Assembly (NCBI GenBank): GCA_031284445.1
Contig: JAISZW010000230.1
Span: forward strand, 1 to 5,854
Direction: 5' to 3'
DNA: 5,854 nt
Origin: Candidatus Methanovirga basalitermitum
Lineage (GTDB): Archaea; Methanobacteriota; Methanobacteria; Methanobacteriales; Methanobacteriaceae
Made by a program: the position numbers and the translations under genes. Below, piece after piece: positions 1 through 5,397 of the stretch; position 1 is the stretch's first letter; each line of letters opens with the position of its first letter. Under the pieces are notes generated by a model. That model saw nothing but the letters and a program-made list of their open reading frames with translations, was not told where the DNA came from and made no database searches.

Positions 1-2
1 GT

Positions 3-152
3 GGTAATCAATTTGATGAACTTAAACTATCTATGAGAAGCTGGACTTGTACTAAATGTAATACTAAGCATGATAGAGATATTAATGCAAGTATCAACAT
101 TCGAACTGTAGGAACTACATGGATTGCTTTTAGAAAAACTAACTTTAGTTAG
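3..152 (+). CDS. tnpB: TnpB (IS200/IS605 family RNA-guided nuclease), C-terminal end only
   Basis: This is the last 49 codons and the TAG stop of a tnpB gene that begins left of the window. TnpB is the IS200/IS605-associated RuvC-like nuclease guided by an RNA (omega RNA) made from the end of its own gene. Visible here are the second half of the zinc ribbon, WTCTKC (tryptophan codon at 42-44), and the RuvC-III motif HDRDINAS, whose aspartate before I-N-A (codon 78-80) is the expected third catalytic residue. The tail ends in FRKTNFS. The last 90 or so bases are clearly homologous to the end of the broken minus-strand copy at 4375-5397, and both share the stop codon followed by TGGATTA-GAATC. 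Whether the rest of this copy is intact cannot be seen. Confidence 0.9.
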   Translation, partial: GNQFDELKLSMRSWTCTKCNTKHDRDINASINIRTVGTTWIAFRKTNFS

Positions 153-160
153 TGGATTAA

Positions 161-195
161 GAATCCCCTCCCTTTTTTAGGGAGGGGAGGTTCAA
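161..195 (+). mobile_element. IS200/IS605 right-end hairpin and element boundary (3' end of omega RNA scaffold)
   Basis: Nine bases after the tnpB stop is a strong GC-rich hairpin: TCCCCTCCC (164-172) pairs with GGGAGGGGA (180-188) around a TTTTTTA loop, and GAA (161-163) pairs with TTC (191-193) across a two-base bulge. It is immediately followed by TTCAA (191-195). In IS608 the right cleavage site is TCAA, so the element end is inferred at 195. In characterised TnpB systems this hairpin is the 3' part of the omega RNA scaffold and the next 16 or so bases serve as guide. The stem is far more GC-rich than its surroundings. It lacks a following T tract, so it is not a typical intrinsic terminator. 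Confidence 0.75.
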
Positions 196-207
196 GATTA
201 GAAATTA

Positions 208-260
208 AAACAACAAATTTTAAATCTCGTTGTTTATATTTATTTAAAAATTTAGGGGAT
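208..260 (+). promoter_or_regulatory. Putative promoter/leader of the nifU-like gene
   Basis: Only 70 bases separate the inferred insertion element end from the ATG at 266, so the promoter must lie here or the gene is read from the element. AT-rich TATA-like candidates are TTTTAAAT (around 218-225) and TTTATATT (233-240); the first leaves room for a short leader. A 7-bp perfect inverted repeat, AAACAAC (208-214) and GTTGTTT (229-235), brackets the first candidate. The ribosome binding site is AGGGGAT (254-260), five bases before the ATG, which supports that start. Confidence 0.4.
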
Positions 261-265
261 ATAAA

Positions 266-640
266 ATGTATACAGAAAAAGTTATGGATCACTTCCAAAA
301 ACCAAGAAATGTTGGAGAAATAGAGAACCCCTCTGGTGTAGGTGAGGTTGGAAACCCTACTTGTGGGGATATGATGACCATATATATTGATGTTGATGAA
401 AATGAAGTTATAAAAGATATAAAATTTAAAACATTTGGTTGTGGAGCAGCAATTGCAACAAGTAGTATGATTACAGAGTTAGCCATTGGAAAAACAATTG
501 ATGAAGCTTATAATATTAGTAGAAATAATGTTGCAGATGCCCTTGACGGACTACCACCAGTTAAAATGCACTGTTCTAACTTAGCAACTGATGCATTACA
601 AGTAGCTATTGATGATTACAGATCTAAAAAGAAGAAATAA
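266..640 (+). CDS. nifU: IscU/NifU-type iron-sulfur cluster assembly scaffold protein
   Basis: This 124-residue protein is a stand-alone IscU/NifU N-terminal domain, the cytoplasmic scaffold on which a [2Fe-2S] or [4Fe-4S] cluster is built from cysteine-desulfurase sulfur before transfer to apoproteins. It starts MYTEKVMDHF, as is typical of the family. All three cluster-ligand cysteines are present: C33 in NPTCGD, C59 in TFGCG and C103 in MHCS. The conserved aspartate D35 follows C33. LPPVK at 96-100 matches the chaperone-recognition motif of bacterial IscU. The length is normal for the short form without the C-terminal Nfu domain. No cysteine desulfurase gene (nifS/iscS) is adjacent: the left neighbour is an insertion element and the right neighbour is the convergent RNase III gene. 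The gene therefore looks monocistronic in this window, possibly separated from a former partner by the element. It ends in a lysine-rich tail (SKKKK) encoded by an A-rich run. Confidence 0.93.
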   Translation: MYTEKVMDHFQKPRNVGEIENPSGVGEVGNPTCGDMMTIYIDVDENEVIKDIKFKTFGCGAAIATSSMITELAIGKTIDEAYNISRNNVADALDGLPPVKMHCSNLATDALQVAIDDYRSKKKK

Positions 641-680
641 AAAATATAATCTAATATTATTTTTTCTTGACTGAAAATAT
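620..680. terminator. Overlapping oligo-T termination regions of convergent genes
   Basis: The two convergent stop codons (640 and 657) are 16 bases apart. On the plus strand, downstream of nifU, there is a T run (TATTATTTTTTCTT, about 656-669) that codes the lysine-rich end of the RNase III gene on the other strand. On the minus strand, downstream of the RNase III gene, the complement of the nifU lysine codons gives T-rich sequence (about 641-625). There is no clear hairpin. Archaeal transcription can stop at oligo-T alone, so these runs are the best termination candidates in both directions. This is inferred from composition. Confidence 0.4.
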
Positions 681-1343
681 ATTTTTATCTATTCCTAATT
701 TATCAACAGCAAGTTTAGCAGCAGATTGCTCTGCTTCCTTTTTACTTTTCCCTTTTCCAAGACCAAAAGACTTATTATCGAGCAATATCTTCATTATAAA
801 GGTCTTATCATGCTGATAACCAGTTTCTTTTACTATTTCATACTTAATTTCTATTTCATTAGCATCTCCATATTCTTTAATCTTAGATTTATAGTCTGTA
901 AAGAACACATATCGAGAATCTATAAACTTGAAAATATATCTTTCTAAGAATTCCTTAGTTTTTTCAATACCCTGATCTAAAAAAAGAGCACCTAAAAAAG
1001 ATTCTACAATGTCTGCATTTGCAGATTTTATTTCGTTCTTTGTCATATTATCATTAGACATTTTAAGATATTTGTCAAATCCCAAATAAAATGAGTAATA
1101 TTCTAATGCATCTTCACAAACAAAATTAGATCTTAATTTTGTAAGTCCTCCTTCTTCAAACTCTTCATAATTCTCATATAAGTAATGAGATACAAGTAAA
1201 CTAAGAACAGAATCTCCTAAAAACTCTAATCGTTCGTAATCTTTCTTTAAATTATATTTCACCTTATAAGATGAATGAACAAAAGCTATTTCAAAAAGTT
1301 CTGGATTGTTCGTTTTTATATTAAATTCTTTTAGTACATTCAT
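657..1343 (-). CDS. rnc: Ribonuclease III
   Basis: This is a 228-residue class I RNase III, the usual length for the family: an endonuclease domain (about 5-145) followed by a double-stranded-RNA-binding domain (about 150-218). It cleaves double-stranded RNA, for example in rRNA precursors. The signature ERLEFLGDSVL is at 37-47. The catalytic metal ligands aligned to E. coli E41, D45, D114 and E117 are E40, D44, D111 and E114; the last two lie in NADIVESFLGALFLDQG. HSSY at 23-26 is also typical. The RNA-binding domain ends with the expected GKSKKEAEQSAAKLAVDKL helix. The ATG is preceded by AGTGAT (1352-1347), a good archaeal-type ribosome binding site at close spacing. The gene is convergent with nifU and 211 bases downstream of the phosphatase gene, with its own TATA-like box. 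RNase III is nearly universal in bacteria but scattered in archaea. Confidence 0.95.
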   Translation of the reverse strand: MNVLKEFNIKTNNPELFEIAFVHSSYKVKYNLKKDYERLEFLGDSVLSLLVSHYLYENYEEFEEGGLTKLRSNFVCEDALEYYSFYLGFDKYLKMSNDNMTKNEIKSANADIVESFLGALFLDQGIEKTKEFLERYIFKFIDSRYVFFTDYKSKIKEYGDANEIEIKYEIVKETGYQHDKTFIMKILLDNKSFGLGKGKSKKEAEQSAAKLAVDKLGIDKNIFSVKKK

Positions 1344-1400
1344 AAAATCACTAAAAATTCATTGTATAGTGTTTTACTAAAGTTTTCTCTAATTTATACT
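1344..1400 (-). promoter_or_regulatory. Promoter and ribosome binding site of the RNase III gene
   Basis: On the minus strand a TATA-like box TATAAATT lies at 1398-1391. A start about 26 bases downstream of its centre would give a leader of about 25 bases. That leader carries AGTGAT (1352-1347), complementary to the archaeal 16S rRNA tail, three bases before the ATG at 1343. The spacing is consistent with archaeal gene starts, but the box is judged by eye in very AT-rich DNA. Confidence 0.45.
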
Positions 1401-1554
1401 AATGAAATTCAGATACCAAAATTTAATAAAGTTTTCATGATTTTTTATTATCAAAAATCTCATTAAGAAAATTTAAGTAAAACAACACATCATTAAATTA
1501 TTTCATTAATCTTATTTAAAAGTTATTGTTAAAATTCATAAAATGTCTGTCTTA
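1401..1554. other. Intergenic DNA between phosphatase and RNase III genes
   Basis: No convincing gene is seen. The stretch is extremely AT-rich with a weak AT-only hairpin at 1439-1459 (GATTTTT pairing with AAAAATC, 7-base loop). Together with short T runs this could end the phosphatase transcript, but it has no GC core and may be chance. Confidence 0.3.
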
Positions 1555-3639
1555 TCATCTATAATTTCTATTTTTTCTATATTCAAATATTAGCATAGTT
1601 TCATCATCAAATTGTTCCCTACATTGAGTGAAGTCATTTAATTCCTTCTTAACTTTTAATATCAATTCTCTAATCTCAATCTGATTATTCATATTTAAAA
1701 CATTGATTAACCTGTCTTTTGAAAATTGCTCATCATTTTCATTTATTCCTTCAGTAATTCCATCAGTATATAAACATAATCTATCTCCTTCCTCCATCGT
1801 AGTTTCATTTTGAATATATTTCGCATTATTCGTTATTCCAAGTATGATGGATGATTTTGCAGTTAAAATAGAATAACCTGAATGATCATGGGATATAAAA
1901 GGATGTTCATGACCAGCATTTATAAAAGTTAGTTTTCCTGAGCTAATTTCTAATATTCCAAACCATACAGTTGCAAACATATTGGTTTTAGTATCATTAT
2001 TCTCAATAATTTTCTCATTAATATTGCTAAAAGTTTCAACTATATTTGAATCAGAATATACATGCTCTTTAATTAAAGTTTTAACCATTGACATAAATAA
2101 TGCTGCTGATATTCCTTTACCACTTACATCACCAATAACAATAGCTAAATGATCATCATCTATTAAAAAATAATCATAAAAATCCCCTCCAATATTTTTT
2201 GCTGGAATATAGAATGCATAAATGTCAAATTCGTCTAATTTGTCTGGAAATGGAGGGAAAGTATTAGGAAGCATGTTATTTTGAATTTTAGATGCAATAG
2301 AAAGTTCAGTATTAATCCTCTTTTTTTCACTCGTAGCCTCGTTCAAATCATGTATATAAACCTCCAAATTATTAATCATATCTTTAATAGAATGAGCTAA
2401 AGGTCCAATGTCATATTCTTTATGAGATAAAACCTCTAACTCATTTAAAATATTTTTTAAATTCTTATCATGTTCTTTTAACTCTCCATCTTCATTATTA
2501 AGTTTATCTAAAACATATTCTTCTGTAATCTCAGAAACTCTGTTTAGAGGTTCAGAGAATTTTTTCTGTAAATAAAACATAAGGAAAATAGAAGTACCAA
2601 AAACAAATATAATTTGTGCAAAAGTGCTTGTTTGACTTAATCTAAGCTTTATTATATAAAAAATTTCGTGTAAATTTATTGTGTAAATACTTAAAAACTT
2701 TGCAAATAAAATTGAAGATATTGACACGGCTAGGAGAACAAAAATCACGAACTCATTAAAAGACCTATTCTCTTTAATTGCAAAATCAGCCTTAATTGGT
2801 TTTAATATGACTAAAAAAACGATAAATACAATGTTAAAAAAAATAAGGGTACTGTTATGTTGATCGGTTAATAAAAAATTAAGAGATTGAATGACCAATG
2901 ATATTGCATATACAATTAACATCAGATTAATAATTTTAGGAAATGCTGTTAAATATTCAGAATGAGCTTTAAAATACTTTAAAATTTGATTTTGTGAAGA
3001 TATTTTTAAATATTTTAATATCATTCGACTGTCTGTTTTTTTTGGTTTATATAATTTTATATGTATAAAACCTAATATTGAAATTAATAAAATGTTAAAA
3101 ATAAGAGATATATTTGTTATAAAAAAATAATCATTAATAAAATCATTTAAAATTGATTCTCGAAGTATGGTTCCAGAAAAAACTGCTTCAAAATAAACAT
3201 GTGTAAATACATAGAACATATTAGCCAAACAGATTACTACAATTAATTTAACTAAATTTTCTGCTCCATGAAAATGTAATGATGCTGTTTTATTATTAAA
3301 CTCAAAAGAATAATATAGTTTATAAATAAAGATGTTCATAATCAATACAATTGTAGAGAAAACAATGATTTCAGGAATACTTAATGTTTCTTGGAAATAA
3401 CTACTTAAAAAAGAACTTGCTAAACTTCCAAGAGATAAACCTGCAATCCCCCATGGTCCCCATATTAAAGGAAAAAAGGATATAAGAATTATAGAAGGAT
3501 AGATTTTGTATTTAAGTTCATCATTAAAGTATACATAATTATCAAAAAATGTGAAAATCATTGTATAAACTACAAAGGAGATTAAAAACCTTTTTAAAGC
3601 TGTTTTAGTTTTATCATCCAATATATTCCCTCTAAACAA
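1555..3639 (-). CDS. Polytopic membrane SpoIIE/RsbU-type PP2C serine phosphatase
   Basis: This is a 694-residue membrane protein. Residues about 15-357 contain roughly nine or ten hydrophobic segments (for example 17-33, 47-80, 89-109, 128-150, 171-195, 236-258, 264-283, 296-320 and 338-357). This sensor domain is not recognised; GPWGIAGLSLGSL at 61-73 is its most distinctive run. A HAMP-like and probably coiled-coil linker (358-455) leads to a SpoIIE-type PP2C domain (about 470-687). All expected metal-site motifs are present: GGDFYD (D486, D489), GDVSGKG (D504), TDGITEG (D626) and DDET (D678, D679). The linker motif ELSIASKIQNNMLP (445-458) precedes the catalytic domain, as in RsbU proteins. 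Such enzymes dephosphorylate a serine of STAS-domain partners, and a STAS gene lies upstream on the same strand. The longest frame starts with TTG at 3639. A second TTG at 3621 has AGAGGG (3633-3628) six bases upstream and is the better start (688 residues). The gene follows a 29-residue microprotein by 7 bases. Confidence 0.92.
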   Translation of the reverse strand: MFRGNILDDKTKTALKRFLISFVVYTMIFTFFDNYVYFNDELKYKIYPSIILISFFPLIWGPWGIAGLSLGSLASSFLSSYFQETLSIPEIIVFSTIVLIMNIFIYKLYYSFEFNNKTASLHFHGAENLVKLIVVICLANMFYVFTHVYFEAVFSGTILRESILNDFINDYFFITNISLIFNILLISILGFIHIKLYKPKKTDSRMILKYLKISSQNQILKYFKAHSEYLTAFPKIINLMLIVYAISLVIQSLNFLLTDQHNSTLIFFNIVFIVFLVILKPIKADFAIKENRSFNEFVIFVLLAVSISSILFAKFLSIYTINLHEIFYIIKLRLSQTSTFAQIIFVFGTSIFLMFYLQKKFSEPLNRVSEITEEYVLDKLNNEDGELKEHDKNLKNILNELEVLSHKEYDIGPLAHSIKDMINNLEVYIHDLNEATSEKKRINTELSIASKIQNNMLPNTFPPFPDKLDEFDIYAFYIPAKNIGGDFYDYFLIDDDHLAIVIGDVSGKGISAALFMSMVKTLIKEHVYSDSNIVETFSNINEKIIENNDTKTNMFATVWFGILEISSGKLTFINAGHEHPFISHDHSGYSILTAKSSIILGITNNAKYIQNETTMEEGDRLCLYTDGITEGINENDEQFSKDRLINVLNMNNQIEIRELILKVKKELNDFTQCREQFDDETMLIFEYRKNRNYR

Positions 3640-3646
3640 ACTACAA

Positions 3647-3736
3647 TTATATATTCATCCAGCCAACATTAGCTGAACTGAGTACTGATAAGAGTAATCC
3701 TCCTATCAATAATATACTCAATATTTCCTTATACAT
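3647..3736 (-). CDS. 29-residue hydrophobic signal-peptide-like microprotein
   Basis: This short frame is not assigned to any family that I recognise. It starts with ATG, preceded by GGAAAGGA (3748-3741) four bases upstream, and stops with TAA. It begins MYKEILSILLIGG, continues with a hydrophobic stretch to residue 19, then SSA (20-22) and NVGWMNI to the end. This reads as a secretion signal with a possible cleavage after A22, which would release a seven-residue peptide; equally it could be a single-pass membrane microprotein. The stop is 7 bases from the first possible start of the phosphatase gene and 25 from the better one, so the two are very probably cotranscribed and perhaps translationally coupled. 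It could instead be a leader peptide that controls the phosphatase, or the surviving start of a truncated secreted protein. The ribosome binding site and tight spacing argue for real translation; the function is unknown. Confidence 0.5.
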   Translation of the reverse strand: MYKEILSILLIGGLLLSVLSSANVGWMNI

Positions 3737-3951
3737 TTTATCCTTTCCAGTATGCAACTTGTGTACCATTTATCTGAAATACTCTTGATCACTTATTACT
3801 CCAAAACCCATTTGATCCTATAGAACTAATGTTTGAAATATTTACTTTTTTATTAATAGATCTGAATTATCCATGATTTCCAGCTAAAACTTCCGCATAT
3901 TGGTTTCAAATCTGATAATCATATTAAAATAGAGTATTAATTTATTATCTA
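3737..3951. other. Intergenic DNA between STAS and microprotein genes
   Basis: This stretch of 215 bases holds no intact gene. One minus-strand frame reads QYAEVLAGNHG, stop, then a 25-codon open run including NISNISSIGSNGFW, stop, and then VFQINGTQVAYWKG before a final stop just ahead of the microprotein. This could be a decayed secreted-protein gene or chance. No strong promoter is seen; AT-rich TATA-like runs occur near 3844-3856 and 3921-3931, so readthrough from the STAS gene is possible. Confidence 0.3.
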
Positions 3952-4263
3952 TTAACTTAACATTTTTTTTTGAACCTCCAGCACTTCAACTATTTTAGTA
4001 GTTTTAAGAACATCCAATACAAAGTCATTTACATTCTTAATAACTAGTTTCCCTCGTTTTTGTAATGCATTTTGCAATGAAAGGATTATTCGAATTCCTG
4101 AACTAGATATATACTCTAAATCTTTGAAATCGAGAACTAATTCTTCTATTTCAGATATATTTCTACTTAACTCTTTTTCTAACTCATGAGCAGATTCAAC
4201 ATCTAATCTTCCAGAAACCTCAACGATCATTTTGCAATCATATCTTTTTTTCTTAATATTCAT
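3952..4263 (-). CDS. STAS-domain protein (anti-sigma-factor-antagonist type)
   Basis: This is a single STAS domain of 103 residues, the usual size of SpoIIAA/RsbV-like proteins. It has the expected features: VEVSGRLDVESAHELEKEL (14-32), LVLDFKDLEYISSSGIRIIL (42-61) and a C-terminal LVIKNVNDFVLDVLKTTKI run. In bacterial relatives the serine just before the glycine in the DSSG loop is phosphorylated by a partner kinase and dephosphorylated by an RsbU/SpoIIE phosphatase. Here the loop is SSSG (53-56), so S55, or S54, is the likely site, and the usual aspartate is replaced by serine. The membrane phosphatase downstream on the same strand is the obvious candidate enzyme. No kinase of the RsbW/SpoIIAB type is in the window. 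The ATG is supported by GAGTGATG four bases upstream. Confidence 0.9.
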   Translation of the reverse strand: MNIKKKRYDCKMIVEVSGRLDVESAHELEKELSRNISEIEELVLDFKDLEYISSSGIRIILSLQNALQKRGKLVIKNVNDFVLDVLKTTKIVEVLEVQKKMLS

Positions 4264-4305
4264 AATGCATCACTCAACTCATCTTTTTAAATTATGTTTA
4301 TACAA
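4264..4305 (-). promoter_or_regulatory. Promoter and ribosome binding site of the STAS gene
   Basis: On the minus strand TTGTATAAAC (4305-4296) contains a good archaeal-type TATA box. A start about 26 bases downstream would give a leader of roughly 10 bases carrying GAGTGATG (4275-4268) before the ATG. The box begins at the inferred right boundary of the dead IS200/IS605 element, so the insertion sits immediately upstream of the core promoter and would have replaced any upstream activator or BRE sequence. Confidence 0.45.
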
Positions 4306-4358
4306 TTGAACTACTATGGATAAAATTAGAGATCTATATCCATAGATTCTGTCTCTAA
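4306..4358 (-). mobile_element. Right end of the dead IS200/IS605 element, with hairpins
   Basis: After the tnpB stop (4377-4375) the sequence TGGATTAGGAATC parallels the left-edge copy. A perfect 9-bp hairpin follows: CTATGGATA (4345-4337) pairs with TATCCATAG (4322-4314) around a 14-base loop. Three bases later comes TTCAA (4310-4306), which is the same order (GAATC, hairpin, TTCAA) as at 161-195. The element boundary is therefore inferred at 4306. A competing hairpin uses TTAGAG (4358-4353) with CTCTAA (4331-4326) and ATCTAT (4347-4342) with ATAGAT (4337-4332); the two structures overlap and exclude each other. Stem sequences differ completely from the left copy, so the two elements are diverged relatives. 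Confidence 0.6.
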
Positions 4359-4374
4359 ACCGATTCCTAATCCA

Positions 4375-5397
4375 CTAACTTGTGTTAGTTTTACCAAAGG
4401 CAATTCCCGTTATCACAACGTTTGAATGTTAATAGTTGCATTTACATCTCTATCATGAGTAGTACGACATTTAGGCAAAGCTTCGTATCATTAATCCAAG
4501 ACTTTCTTTAATGTATCCACATTTATGACAAGTCTTAGAGGTATATTTTTCATCCACAACCTTGAAATCTTTACCATACCAGTTATATTTATACTCTAAC
4601 TGTCTTTTGACTTCATACCAATGTTGATCAGCAGTAGTTTTAGCTAATTTTTTATTCTTGAGTCCTAATTGACATTACCTACAAATATTTTATCATATTT
4701 TGATATTATTTTAGTTGTGATTTTATGTATAGGGTCTAATATTTTATTTTTTTATCATTATAAGCTTTAGATAGCTTGGTTCTTGTCTTCTTTGAGTTCT
4801 TACTCCAATTAGGAAAAATTATTAGTTCTATTAGCTAATTCTTTATTTAATCTAGCTATTCTTTTATCAGATTTCATATCCAATACTTTACCAGATTTGA
4901 ACCCATCTGATAATGTCATAGAATCTTTTAATCCTAAATCAATACCCATATTTTCACCAGTTTCAGGTTTATTTATGATTATTGATTTAGAAACATTAAT
5001 TGATACATAGTATTTATTGTTTTCTTTAAAGATGGTTGCTGATAATATCCTACCATCTACTTTACGAATATATTTCATTTTAATTGATGATTTAAGTTTA
5101 GGGATTTTCAATCTACCTTCAACTATTTTAATGTTACTTGTTTTGAATGTTTGAATTGATTCTTTCTTAAATTTCCATTTTACATATCCTGCACCAGCTT
5201 TATAAATATTTTGAAAACCTTTAATTAATCCTTCGTATGCTTTCTGTGCAGATATACTATCCATACCTTGAAGGAAAGAATATATTTTTTAGTTTAATAA
5301 ATAATAGTATACACCACACAATTAATACTTTACTTTACGAACTACTGATAATTGTTAATTTAATATGTTGGTTTAAGTATATAAACTTACCTTTCTA
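4375..5397 (-). pseudogene. tnpB: Degraded tnpB (IS200/IS605 family), multiple frameshifts
   Basis: This is a full-length but broken TnpB of about 340 codons. Its start has decayed (about 5397-5290; pieces such as KFIYLNQHIKL and ISSS are recognisable). A 151-codon open piece (5264-4809) carries SISAQKAYEGLIKGFQNIYK and the RuvC-I motif MGIDLG, with aspartate codon 4940-4938. The frame then shifts near 4812 (NWSKNSKKTRTKLSKAYN, to 4736), again near 4742 (KITTKIISKYDKIFVGNVN, to 4665), again near 4671 (QLGLKNKKLAKTTADQHWYE through TCHKCGY, to about 4490), and again near 4480 (PKCRTTHDRDVNATINIQTL). The RuvC-II position normally read VEDLN is VGNVN, so the catalytic glutamate is lost, and one zinc-ribbon cysteine is gone. 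The stop given (4377-4375) follows the frame of the left-edge copy; another frame stays open to 4326. Active nuclease is very unlikely. Confidence 0.88.

Noticed and set aside
161..195. GC-rich hairpin as a rho-independent terminator for the left tnpB
   Set aside because: No T tract follows the stem, and its place after the tnpB stop with an adjacent TTCAA fits an IS200/IS605 right end better.
289..486. 65-codon minus-strand frame within the nifU-like gene
   Set aside because: It is antisense to a well-conserved scaffold protein, with no ribosome binding site and no recognisable domain.
726..947. 73-codon plus-strand frame inside the RNase III gene
   Set aside because: It is antisense to a conserved enzyme; its apparent hydrophobicity comes from A/T-rich complement of lysine-rich coding.
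1439..1459. 7-bp AT-only hairpin between the phosphatase and RNase III genes as a defined regulatory element
   Set aside because: The stem is weak and such repeats are common by chance at this base composition.
4375..5397. A functional nuclease-dead TnpB-like repressor (TldR type) acting on the STAS promoter
   Set aside because: The RuvC-II glutamate is lost, but the frame is broken at least five times, so no full protein can be made from this copy.
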